This document shows, one piece after another, positions 48,801-60,800 of a DNA stretch of 64,000 nt (position 1 is the stretch's first letter; every line of letters begins with the position of its first letter). The DNA comes from Lichenostomus cassidix (Eukaryota; Chordata; Aves; Passeriformes; Meliphagidae). The position numbers were made by a program, and so were the translations under genes. Where the stretch lies: contig CM039187.1 in assembly GCA_008360975.2 (NCBI GenBank), forward strand, positions 20,985,495-21,049,494, read 5' to 3'. The notes under the pieces were generated by a model that saw nothing but the letters and a program-made list of their open reading frames with translations, ran no database searches and was not told the origin of the DNA.

Positions 48801-51800
48801 ATGGAATCAGAACCACTCTCTTTTGCTGTTTTGGTTTTTTTTGTTTGTTTGTTTTTTGGTTTTGGTTTTTTTTTTGGTCTGGAAACTTCTGAGCTACCAG
48901 CACTCTACAACTGAAAGAAAAAGAATTTATGGTTTGAACTTCATCATAAGGGAGAAAAACAAACAAGAAAAAACCAGAAAGAAATGGCCTCAATGTTAAA
49001 TTCGATTTGCATCACTATACATTTTAAAATTAAATCTAAACTTGGGCATAAACTGGATGGGGGGCAGGAGACTTGATGTTCTGAATCTAATTTTTGTAAA
49101 ATTGAGTCTTTTTTTTCCCCCCACCTGTATGAAGACTTCTAACTTGGAAAATGCTCTGCTCCACCAGTAGTCTTGAACTGAAGACCAATCTAAGCACAGG
49201 TATAGATGCTGCTTTTAAATATTGGCTGTTGTGTTTTTGTTGGAGGCACAGAAAGCAGAACAAATGCCAGCCTCCCGCTTGTATAGGCTGGCTCTCTAGT
49301 GTTTTCTGTCTGTATCTGAGAGGAGATGGTGTCCAGAAAGAATACACTGAATTTTGTTCCCTGTTTCTCTGGCTTATCTGCACTTCAGAAGAGTCCTCCT
49401 ATATCAGCAAATAGCTTTAGAAGGCATCTCAGCAAAAACCTGGACAAGCCTCAAGTATTGACCTTGGTCCTAATCTGCATGGCTCTCTAATACACTTGTT
49501 CCCTTGAGGATGCAGGTATATTATCTCTTCTACAAGTGTAATACATATTCCACACTGTTAACCTCTGCTCATAGTGAAACAAAGGCTATGATAAATGCTG
49601 CTACACTGACAATAAAATGGCTTGCTTGTTGCAGATAAATCAGTCATGTGAAATGATTTAATTAATGTAAAATTGCTCTAATGAAAGCAGATTTGAATTT
49701 AGTGTGTGATTATTTTTAGCAAACAAATTGAATGGTAAACTTGAGTAAGGAAACAAAAGCTGTGTTGCTATTTGTTTCTGTTTACAGGCTCAGGCCCTCG
49801 TCTCTTAGCAGTGGCTACAAATGGGTGAAGTGACACCCTGAACGCCTGGTGACATCCTGCATGTGACTGGCGCCTGGAGCACGTCTGCTCCATGGGCTAA
49901 CTGCAGTGGGTGATTCCAGCCATTCCCCAGCCCCTCGTGGGATGCAGCTGAGATGTCTTAGCACTCAGGCTCAGATTCCTGGGTGGCTGCTGGACCACAG
50001 CCACGGAGAGCAGCATTCACAGAGACAGTTGTGTGTTCCCCTGCCATGTGGTAGGCAAGGAGGTTATAAGCACATTTCCTGTACCAAGGAATCTGTGCCA
50101 TGAGCTGCCACCTTCCAACTGTGCCTTCCCCACCCCCATTTGGTTTAACATACACTGCAAAGAGAAGCTGGACTGGTCCCACATTAGAGGACCATGTTGC
50201 AACCCTCTCTCTGAGCATGAAACAGGATCCCTTAGGAATAATGGGATTAACTGAGGAGAAGTAGGGGCACTTAGCTTCTGGCATTATTAAATCTTGCAAT
50301 CCTTATTTGAAATTTTGCACCACACATTTTGAGCTACTTTTTGCAGAGGCAGACAATAACTGTCATCTGGCTGGGATTTGTGCAGAACAATAACACTTGG
50401 TTTTTAACAGTGGATTATGGATATTCTATCCAGCTCATGCCTGCTGTAACTCTACTAAGATCAAAGGGTTTGCACTAGGGATAAAGTCTGCACATTCAAC
50501 TTTGTTGGCCAAATTCAAGTTGGGAAATTCAATGTTGTTCAACAAAATCAGCCATTGAAACACATAATAACTTATTGTCCTTTTGCTAATCATCATTAAA
50601 TGAGCTAAATGTCCTAAACTAGCCTTTGCTTTCTTGCAGGATGGATTCAATTTGGCTTAAGATGAGGCTCCAGATCTGTCACCCGTAGTCAATGTCCCAG
50701 CTGCACTCACTTCATTGGATCTAGCAGAAGTATTCTGCTCTGCCGGAGGAGAGCTCAGCTGGGCTAATGGGCCCTAAGGTCTCTTTTACGATTTTCTCGT
50801 CTCCTGTTAGGTTTTAGCCAGGTGCAGAATCCACTGTCTATTTCTTGATTAATCCAGTATCTGTTTTGTCACAGCTGAAAATAGCAAGAAGCCTACAGAG
50901 AGCTTTAAATATTGGCATGTCCCTTCTTCCCACGCCTTCAGAGCAGGTAAGAGTTGTCATCTGCTGCAGAGTGGGAGGTCAGCCTCATGTATGTAATGCA
51001 CATACAGTGGAGTCAAGCAAGAGGACCCTTTTCTCCAAAGTTAAGCAGCTTTCATAACTCCCACCAACAAGAAGGTGACAGGAGAGGGAGCCTAGCTTTT
51101 CATTTGCTCCACTGAAGTGGAGGAAGGAAATGCCATTTCAAGATGTTTATGGGTGATTTTAACCTTCCTGTTTTAAATATGTTCAGAGGTCAATAAAACG
51201 CAAAGTTCTCTATTTGGGAATCTTTCTCTCAGCACAGTGTTAGTTTTATAGTTTTCATCACATGCTTTCCTCAAGTTCTCTTTCCCTCCATCTTGCGCTA
51301 GACTTAACAAAACTCTGCTGATTTACTTTAGGTTTAGCTACTCTCCAGAGAAATGCAAATTGCACAGGTGGCCATGCGAAGGGTCAAGAGTGATATTCAA
51401 GGTGTTGTCCTTCGAGCTTGAGCATGAGGGAGAAGGTCAGTACTTTCCCAACTCTGTGATTTCCTTGTACAGAAGGGGGACAGACTGTGCATCTGCTCAC
51501 TCCTGTCTGAGGCTTCCCAACAGCTCTGTTACATGGGCAAAGGAACAGCTGGGCTGTGCTGAAGGAAAGGCAGCCAAGGAAGTAGGGATCATAAAATAAT
51601 GCTTATATGGCATGGCTAGAATAGTAGTGCATCTATTTCCTAATCTCTGCAACAAAGATGATGAAGGAAGTCAGTCAGGGTCTGAAGGAAGTCAGTCAGG
51701 GTCTGATGCAGCCATTGACCACTGCAATAAGAAAAGCTCCCAATTAGGAGTAAGTGAATGCACATTCCCCTGCTTCCTTTTGTTCACACTGGCATCTGAG

Positions 51801-54800
51801 TTTTAAGAAACTGCCTTAAAACAAATTTCTGACATCACTTAAGATAATATTCTATTCAGCTAAGGTAGAAATCTGGAATAAATCTGTCCAAGCTGTTTTC
51901 TGGACTTATGGCGTAAAGCATCAGAATTCTTTTTCAAGCATGATGGAAATAACGGTTCTTACCTAATTCTAATGAGTACTTGATTCAGTTTTAAATATGT
52001 TTGCGCCTCATACAGTCTTAACTTCGACTTATCCTCTCAGGTAAAAAGGATAATATATTTCCACTAAAGAAAAGAAAGTTGAATGTGCTTGTAATAGTTA
52101 AGCAGCAATCTTAAATGACTTCTCAACAAAACAGCAGTACCTTGTTACATCCTGTATTTAATATGGACAGGCCTCTTGTCAGCTGGTATATTTTTTGTTG
52201 TTGTTCAACTTCACTGCTTATAATAAACACTACTTTTTTTCTTCTTCTAAATGATGTAACAATCTCCTCCCTGCCTCATCCCTGCACAGGTCATGGGTAT
52301 TTAGCTGCTAAATTTCTGTACTTCAGGAAATTATGCTTCCAGAACATCTTGTTTATATATTTTCTAAACTGTTGCACTTTCCTCAAAATGATGAATGTCA
52401 GCAACAGCTGGACAGCGTATGATTAAATTTCACCTTGTTTCTATTCCCAGAACCCTGCTTCCATATGGAGTTCAGTAAAGCAATATTAAAGGCATGGGAG
52501 TAGGGATAAATATGCCTTGAGCCGTTACTTGCTCTGCATTCATAACTTAGTATTTCGGCATGCATTTTGCAAAGCACTAGTTTTGTTTGCTGTTGTGGCT
52601 TCCACAATTCATCTGTTGTCTCCTGTCTTTTGTCAATTGATTTGGAACTTTGCTTTTATACACACGTGAATAGATTTTGGATCTTACCTTTCTCTGGAGC
52701 ACTGGAAATAATTACTTCAGTTGCAAATAACATATGCTGTAATAGAAATGGGTGAACATCCAAATTCCCCAAGTATGTTTGTCATTTTGAAATCCAAATG
52801 CATCCCTAAGTTGCACATAGGCAAATATTTCCTAACAGAACAGATCAAGCCTTCCAAAGAGCAGGAAACGCAAAGGTACCTAGCATGAAGATACATTGTT
52901 TGCAGTTCCTGTGCCTCCCCTTCCTGGCTAGTATGGTGTAGATCAGATCTACTAATGCATATAATTAATCTGGGTAGTTAGTACTTTAGGACACTGATTT
53001 CTATTAAAGCTCATCATGATGCAAGCAAAACAGTTTGCTGAGTGTATAACTATTCTCTTAATAAACCACTTACTTTTCAGTAGTATCTGTACAGTTTTGT
53101 GGCACAGTGATGATTTGCTTTTGTGAAGGCTTGCCCTTAGTAGCAATGATCCCCCATGAGCCCCAAGCCTCTGACATTGTATCTGGCATGTATTTAGTGA
53201 ATCTGAGGATTTTTTTGGTTATCTTCCTATTTCAAGGTTATATTTTTCTAGCAACAGCATGATATTACTCCTGGCTGGTGGTATTGCTTAAGTTCCATTC
53301 TATAGAATTCCTTTCTAGCAAGTTCTTCCCTATTCTGTGTTTGTAGGACTTGCGCAGATTGTAGCATTATAGCTGAATCTTCTTACTCAAATATGATGCT
53401 TGCCCTTGTCTTTTATTTTAAACGCCATCACTAATTTGAAAAGATCAAACAATGCGCCTCCTCTCAGGTCAGTGTGTCCCTGTAGGTAATAAAGGACACT
53501 TGCTATTTTGTCTTTTGCTGATGAGTAACACTAGGTATGGGGAGAACACTTTTAAAAGGCTGTTCAGTGCATCCTTCCCTGTTCCAGGGAAACAAGAGAA
53601 CTCCCACTCACTGTAGGAGTTCAGGAGGCAGGTAGGATGCTACTTGGTTTGGGTATCTTCATTCTTATCCATGTGCTGGTAGTTGGTTTATGTCAAATAA
53701 TATTTGATAATTTGCCCTGCTTGTCTGCTATGCTGAAGGTATGCAACATGCACAGATGATCTAGTTACCTCTTGGGGAATTCAGTGCTGCTCTGATGTAG
53801 TGAGCAACTGGATAGAAGTGAATGCTGAGATCAAAGTTTGGGTTGTCCTCTGCTTCTACTCCATAGTAATCCACAGGCAAGTCACTGTAGAACTTGGGCC
53901 CAGTGTTGATGCGAAATTTCCCAGCAGCGGCATTCACAACGTGGGAGATGCCCATGCGGCTCAGCTGGGCTTTGTCACGAGCGACATACCTAGAAGAAAG
54001 ATGGAGAATTATATTTGCCTGCTGCATTGCAATGCAGGGAAGAACACAATGCTGACGGTGAGTTTCTTACAACTGCAGGAAGTGGTAGTGGCTATTTTTT
54101 GACAGGTTCATCAGGTGCAAAGAGTCCATCAAAATGCTTTGAGACAGAAGTGACTTGTTAAGAAACTGACTCTTAGATTTCCCTCATTTTTTTTCTACAC
54201 ATATGTTTGGATGGTCCTCAACTGATGAAAGGTGGTGGTGGAGATATTTCTGCGCAAGCTAAGGGTTTTCTGATTTCACGGGCTTTCTCACCATGTCACC
54301 TCTGCTGAGCATCCATCAGTTCAGGGGACTGATGCCATCTGGTAAAGTGAGTAGAAAATAAGCTTGATCCTGTTTTACTCAGCTCTGGCATGACTGCCTG
54401 AAGTGCCAGTGCCACAGCTCCAGTGAGCTGTTGCAGTGTGTGACTTCTGCAGTAAGGCAGGAGGAGAAACCAGGAGGGGGGATATTCTTTTTAGTTACTT
54501 AGGATTACTTTTCTCTATGCTACAGCATCCTATGCACAGCTCAGTCTTGCTCAACACTTAGACCTGTTGTGAGAGGGTCCCCAAATTAGTGCCTAGCTCT
54601 CTTTTTTAAAATAAAGAATGGAAGATTTGGGGGGAAGAGCTGCAATAGCCTTCATCCCTGTCTCTTACAGGTCTCCCACATAAAGGTTTGGCCAGACTTC
54701 ATCCACGTGCTCTGTGGGGTGTGTGCGTGTGCAGAGCAGGCGCCGCAGCTCCTCCAGTGATGGTGTCCCAGTGCTGCTCCCACTGCCAGGCCTCCAGCTT

Positions 54801-54859
54801 GAGGCACTTCTTATCCTGGGCCGCCGTAAGTCCTGGCTGCACAAGGAGTCCCAGGCCAT
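45615..54859 (-). CDS. DUSP13: DUSP13 (TMDP/DUSP13B type) dual-specificity phosphatase, gene span
   Basis: Coding exons are 54859-54669, 53989-53769 and 45829-45615, totalling 627 bp and 208 residues plus stop. Intron phases are 2 and 1. The N-terminus [16 protein letters not shown] matches the human TMDP form (DUSP13B) rather than MDSP. It continues with a Gly/Ser-rich linker (about 20-33), [12 protein letters not shown] at 53-64, [12 protein letters not shown], the acid loop YYGVEAED with likely general acid Asp112, the P-loop [11 protein letters not shown] with Cys144 and Arg150, the [11 protein letters not shown] helix and [19 protein letters not shown]. The mammalian protein (198 aa) is found in testis and muscle and acts on p38 and JNK. 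There is no membrane span, signal peptide or CH2 domain. The gene is intact. It shares exon layout with DUSP29 about 25 kb away, so the pair arose by tandem duplication. Confidence 0.95.
48828..48879. repeat. T/G-rich low-complexity tract
   Basis: This is a run of TTTG and T-homopolymer units on +. It may be a minus-strand retroposon tail (CAAA-type) or simple low complexity. No element body was recognised beside it. Confidence 0.6.
51663..51704 (+). repeat. Perfect 21 bp tandem duplication
   Basis: The 21 bp unit starting GAAGGAAGTCAGTCAGGGTC is present twice head to tail with no mismatch, followed by a partial third start (GA). It lies in DUSP13 intron 2. In one short + frame (51612-51806) it would read as EGSQSGS twice, but that frame has no other support as a gene. 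Confidence 0.9.
53769..53989 (-). CDS. DUSP13: DUSP13 middle coding exon
   Basis: This 221 bp exon, the same length as in DUSP29, follows the acceptor CATCTTTCTTCTAG and precedes a GTAACT donor at 53768. It encodes the last base of Leu64, residues 65-137 (starting [20 protein letters not shown]) and the first base of Gly138. It carries the acid loop with Asp112 and the hydrophobic helix HYIRAAL that precedes the P-loop exon. Confidence 0.93.
53990..54668 (-). other. DUSP13: DUSP13 intron 1
   Basis: This short 679 bp intron has a GTAAGA donor at 54668 and a TTCTAG acceptor at 53995-53990. Nothing else is recognised in it. It is far shorter than the 9.8 kb equivalent intron in DUSP29. Confidence 0.85.
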
Positions 54860-54860
54860 C
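54669..54860 (-). CDS. DUSP13: DUSP13 first coding exon
   Basis: The ATG is at 54859-54857 and the exon ends GGA GAC CT before a GTAAGA donor at 54668. CT joins G of the next exon to make Leu64. Just before the ATG lies GTTTTCTCTCCCCTTTCAG, ending at 54861, a strong acceptor. The exon therefore seems to begin with a single G and then the start codon. The rest of the 5' UTR must be on an upstream exon not located here, or an upstream coding exon could extend the protein. The ATG has G at +4. Confidence 0.9.
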
Positions 54861-57800
54861 CTGAAAGGGGAGAGAAAACATTGACCACCAGCCAGAGATA
54901 TTTCTGAAGCCTCCCTTTCCTCCTCTCACCTTGTCAAACAGTTGATTAAAATGTCATTATATTTTTAAAGTTAATTTTCTTCATAGGAAATGGGGAAGTT
55001 CCTACTACTGTCTGGAATTCTAGACACTATTATTAGCACAATGAGAAAGACCAGCCCTTCATATGCTACCACAAAAGTTCTGCTTTCACATGGAAAGAGG
55101 TAATGCTATGGAAAATGTTTTGTGTAAATGTATCTACTCAAAGGCTGTAGAAACAAGGTATTAATTTGGTATGCTGAGGTTCTCCTTTAGCCAGGTAACT
55201 AGGGCTTCCTTATATGTATTTAATCTGATCTGTCTTTTGTAATTTGCTCAACAAATTGATCTGGATTGAGTAGAATTGCTCATGCAAAATCTTATTCACT
55301 GGTTAGCTATTGTGAACTTCAATGGGGAAAACTCTGTAAGGAGTAGTTTGGTTCTCTCCAATGGTATTTACTAGCCATACTGGTTGTCCTCACGACAAAT
55401 GTTCATGTTAGAAAACTCTGGATGAGTTAAAGTGATTACAGTTGTCATTCAAATGAGGATTAACTAATTTTTTAATAAGTTCTTTAATTTGCATTCCTCT
55501 CCTCTCTGCTCCCTCCAAGAACTATCCCATTTCTAATCTTGAAATAAGTACTTCAGTTACAAGGAGAAACACTTTTTTTGGCATCACTTTATCTCTGAAA
55601 TTATTCTGTTCCCATATGGTACATTTCTTTTGAAGTGGTGGTTCCTCCTGTTAGCTGTAGATTTGAACTTCTGGGAGGATTTTTAAAGAGGGGAATAGAA
55701 ATTATATTTTTCCCAGAGTTCTGTTCTAAGAAAATATTAAACTTTTTTTGATATGTTCTAAAAATGAGCCAAACATCTGCATTACAGAGATAGTACAAAG
55801 TCTCTCAACTCATGAGCCTTAAAACAGAAGCACCTGTCTAGAAGACATGGGTGAAGTTGTAGTCAGCGAGTCAAAGTCTTGCTCTGGCACTGCCTGGAGC
55901 ACGTCTTCTAGATAAATGATTTGAGGGGTGGTTTGGGGTAGAACAGTCCAGGACAGCAAACCTAAAATCTTGCATCTTTCTGCTGAACATATATATTGTT
56001 AACAGATAGGTTTTATTTATGTTCAAGCACCTTCACTGATGATTCCTTTTTAAACACCAGCTGTGGTGAAATGTTCTCCTAGTTTTCCATCAAGGTATGT
56101 TCTCCAGTCCTAAGTTCACATTTTGGTGTAATTTTATTTTGCATGCACAAAGACTGAGCAGGAGGATCTGAAGGCCAGCCTGCTTTGGGAACTCATTGCA
56201 CCTTCATATTGATACATACTTTGCTGAAGGGCAAATGGAGCAACTAATTCCTTGAAATATCCATAGAAAACAGGGAGGGAAGTGTCAGAGTTAGGCCACA
56301 GAATGGTCCCTACAAGTCACCCTTCTGCCATGGACATGGGGTGATCTGCCTTGCCACCCAGTTGCCAAGAGGAGCCCTCTGTTATTTCAGTACAGCTTCT
56401 TCTGCCACCTTCATGGCAGCTTTGGCCTCTTGGATACAGTAAGTTTTCACCAAGTGATGTTCCCAGAATGGTCTGGTACTGTTACAAGAGCATTACAAAG
56501 AGCTCCACTGTGGAATGTGCTCCCCTCCCAAATGTGCATATCTCCTCCAGTGTCCGCTTTTATTGTGAAAACAAAAGCAGATGTTCTTGCCCATTTTGGA
56601 TGGCTTTATGCAAGAGGAGGCATGGAGGAATTCCCAACTGGAACAGGCATCTCCCATTGATTTTAATTGCTGCTTTGACAGTGGCCAATCCAGTGTCCCC
56701 TACACTAGCTCTGCCTGGCTCCTGCTGACGATCTTGGACACTTCTCTGATCCCACACAGGAGGTCTGCAGCAGAAATGGGACTTGAATTTCCTGTGCCCT
56801 GACCACAGGGCCATCTGCCAGTTCGTTAAGTACTTTCAAGAATAACAGCCTCCTCCAATCCTTCCCACCTCATAATATCTGCAGCAAATGTTCCCCTTTT
56901 TTGATGTACCTAATTCCTTGCAGTGTGGCTAATGACCATTCTAGGGCACTTCTCCCTCCCTGTAAAGTTGCTGTAAATTGTTTTGGTTTTTTCTTATCCA
57001 GTACTGCCTGTTACCCTTTTCTCTTGCCCTCTCCACTGTATAAATACTTTGATTTCTCTATTAGTTCAGAGGACTGAAGGCTGTTGTCAGCCTTGCTTTC
57101 CTATGCCTTAGAGGAGCTGGGCAGATAACTCTAATGTATAGCGCACCTAAGGAAAAGTGTTCCTTCAGAGACTGTTTTGTTAAAATTGTTTTACATAAGG
57201 GAAACAACATAAGGGAACATAACTGCATAGGCTAGGCAAAAGGAGGTACTGTGTGCTATGGGGATATTGAAAGCTGTGGAATAATGGTCCTTATAAGATG
57301 GACTGCTTCTTCAGAATTATCCTAAGGTGACTGTCAGCTTTTGCTCCCATGGATATTGTATTATAGCTAAGGAATTTACTCCTGTTGAAACACAGATGTG
57401 AACTGCTGATGGTGTATACAAAACTTATTTCATCTTCATTCTGGTCAAATTTTTTTAACTGGAGAATAGCATCAGTTTGTGTAAATTTTACATCCAATAA
57501 AAAGGAAGGACTAGAGTTCAAATTTCAAATGCGAAATAACTGCAACTAACAAGCTGTGAATGATTCAAAAGCAAAAGAAGTCTCAGTAGGACTATTTGAC
57601 TAATATGTTGAATAATGAATGCACCAAAAAAATAATAGCTTTTCATAGAAAATTTACAGACAGGAAAACAAGACAGTTTTTTTCTGAATAGATGTCTACT
57701 CAGTTCTGGCATCAGTCTAACATCTTAACTCACTTAACTAATCTTAATCTTCACTCATCTTAACTAAATATATACATGCAGGTGTTATTACTGAAATGCA

Positions 57801-60800
57801 CCTATTTAAAGAAAACAATGCTATGACTAAAATTTTGCTTATGTTTTATAAGAAACATGGATAGATTAAAAAAATAGTGTGATAGGAAAATGATTATCTG
57901 TAATAATGTGATGGCTGTTCATTTAAAAATATGTTTTTAATGATTCTCAGCTTAATTCCTCTATATTGACTTTTTATAGTGGATCTGTTTCTGAGAAGTA
58001 TATTGTATGAATAAGCAACACAATTTTACAATGCTGGTTTCTGAATGATGATGACATGAAACATTCCTGATCTTTGCCCTACTGGAGTTGTATTATGGTA
58101 ATTATTCAATCACATAGGAGAAATTTTACCATTATAATAATTTTGAATAGGTTTGTACTGCAACTGTAATTGTATCTGAACTATGCAACAGAATTTCCTT
58201 AATTACAGCTAGCAGGAGGATTGCAATCAAAGAGGCCTATTGTAAGCAGGTCATTCTGGTGATGCAGTGACCTAGAGTATGACACAGGCTGTATGTGCCA
58301 TGTCCCTAGACTGATGTTTGTTGGTGGCTCTGCTGCAGTTGGGCTGTGAGAGCAGCCAGGTCAATGGCTCCTTGTATATCAACTATCCCAGGAAGAAAGT
58401 AAAGTGGTCCTGTGAGAGGCCCCAGATAATACCTCCTTCCTGACTGTTTAGGCTTCCCATCTGCCCAGCAGTGAATGCCCCTACGGACTGCATATACTGT
58501 GGATGCTTTGGTTGGGTTTCAGTTAATGCAGTGACTACAGCCTTATTTGTGACATAATTCAGGCTATTCACTGCCATGCTGAGGAGAGGGCCTTTAGAGG
58601 GAGATATTCCTTCATAGGTTTCTTAATCCTTGGAAATATATGCCACCTTTTATCCAATTTCTCCAATTCCACAATATTTAATTAAACAACAAAATCAAAA
58701 GTCAGTGTAATTTGACAATTTGACATTACATTGCTATGAGATCAAGCTGAGAGGATGGTATGAAGGCTGAGATGAAGCAGCAAAAAATCTTGCAGTGTGA
58801 TGCTGTGGTAGGTCAGGAGGGAAAAACAACTCTTGTATCTAGGATATTTAGTAGAAAGCCTTTACAACCTTTGTTTTAATTTGTGTTTTCCAATGCCAAG
58901 ATAAAGGACGGGTCTATGTATGATAAAAGGATGTCCATGCTCTCATTTCAATCATGTATCAAATATCTTAATCATCCCAGGGCTTATGTTGGCTTTTTGC
59001 TATGGATAGAACATAGCCATTTTCTTATGATGTTAGTAAAGATACTTCTGAGTCTTTAAATCCTGAGAACAATGTAGCCTCCATCCTCTGTTTTCTCAAG
59101 CTGCTTTGTGCTATAACCTTGCCAGGAAAGCGAAGATATCAGTCTGACTATACTTCAAATAGACTGATTTGCACTGGTTAAAGACTAGGCTGAAGCCCAG
59201 GGCTTGGCCAAATAGGCCGTGTCAAGTTCATGCCTATCATGTAATCAAAAGCCATAAACATTTCCCAGAAAGGTTATCCCCTGGAAAGATTCCTCCAAGA
59301 GAATGTATGTTTGAGAGAGGGTTTTGTGTTGCTACATTGCCACACAAATGACAAGTATTACAGTCATCATTCTTTCTTCCTTAGCATTTAACCCAATAGT
59401 CTCCCTGGAGTCATAATTCATCAATTGCTTGGAGCACTTTGAAATATAGATGGTATGAATCAAACACAGCAATGACTGAGGTAGGGCTGGCTGGACTTAA
59501 AAGCTGAGATAGAGGCAGTGTCTAGGGAGGCACAAGGTATTTGAGTAGCCAACTGTTTGTAAGACAATCTCTCCAGCAGCTGGAGGATGTAATCGGAACA
59601 GCACTTCCAAATTTAGTAGAGGCTTCCAGACCCACAAGTGTAACCCAGCTGTATGTTTAGGGCAAGGAACTCACTTGGTGTGACTTGGCAAAATCCATTA
59701 GCTGGACTTTCTCTCCACAGACCATGCAAGGCCTATGTTGAGGAGCAGACTAAATCTCTGTTCTAGACAGCTTTGAGCAGCACAGTATTGTGTTGGTGAA
59801 ATTTTTCTGTCCTAACTTTAGAGGAATTGTGATGCCTCCCCTCTGACCAACTAAAATTTTCTCTGTGTGCTATCCAGGGAAATCAGCAGCTACATTTCTG
59901 ATGCAAAGCACTACTCAAATGTAAGGAAGAAATTAAACAACCCATCCCAGTTCTCAAATATGCTGATTTTACCACAGTTGCCACTGATGTTATGGATTGC
60001 CAGGCCTCAGAAGCCTCAAAAATGTCTAATTTTTCATAGCGAGTCTGTGGGCCAGGCAGCAGTTCTCAGACCTGATGGCCTTGACTGTTTCAGGATGTAT
60101 ATTAGCATGCAGACCCCAAGGCAGGGTGGCCTCAGGGCTTTTTTTCTGTGACCATAGTATAAAATATTCTCTTGTCATCAGCCGGCTAGTGCATTTGTAT
60201 ATACCAGCCATGTATGCAATTCCTGACAGTGGCTAGACAGACACAGCCACACTTTGATGTGCAGCAATGTTGTACCAAGTGTGAAAAACCTGGCCACCTG
60301 CTGATTTTGCTAACTCTTCTGGGTCTTGAGTGTATGTTTATTTCATTCTTTAGCCGTGGGAAACCAACTCTGTAGAGTTGCTGCCCACATAGCAGCTTTG
60401 AGTGGATAAGAGAAGCGAAAAATATGAGAAGCAAAATTAATATTCCCTGACCCAATGAAATGCAAAACCACAGGCTGCTGTACATAGTTGCATATTCGTA
60501 ATATAAGTGGGATCCTAAGCATGTTTATGAATCAGGACAGAATCTGTACCAGGCAGAAGAATGTACATGGAGTATGCTTTACCGAATGTACATGGAGTAT
60601 ACTTTACCGAAACCATGGCTGATAGTACCACCAGAAGGATTGCAGAGGTAAGAGGAGATAAATTATCCATGCCAAGCTTTTCTATACCACTGAAGCTTGG
60701 GTATATTTTGTTTCTGAACTGGACTTTTTATTTACTAGTTACAAATTTTACATGCCCTTTTAATAGTGTGCATTGTAACTATTTAAAGCTGAGCATTAAA

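Larger units (their letters stand above)
45830..53768 (-). other. DUSP13: DUSP13 intron 2
   Basis: This 7.9 kb intron runs between GTAACT at 53768 and CAG at 45832-45830. It contains a T/G low-complexity tract near 48828-48879 and a 21 bp tandem duplication at 51663-51704. Open frames inside it (for example 47938-48345 and 52115-52426) have no domain. No RNA gene was recognised. Confidence 0.8.

Noticed and set aside
54699..54929. Alternative frame over DUSP13 exon 1
   Set aside because: Shadow of the true frame, running through the splice acceptor.
57039..57046. TATAAATA on +, considered as a promoter
   Set aside because: No exon follows on + and it is on the wrong strand for DUSP13.
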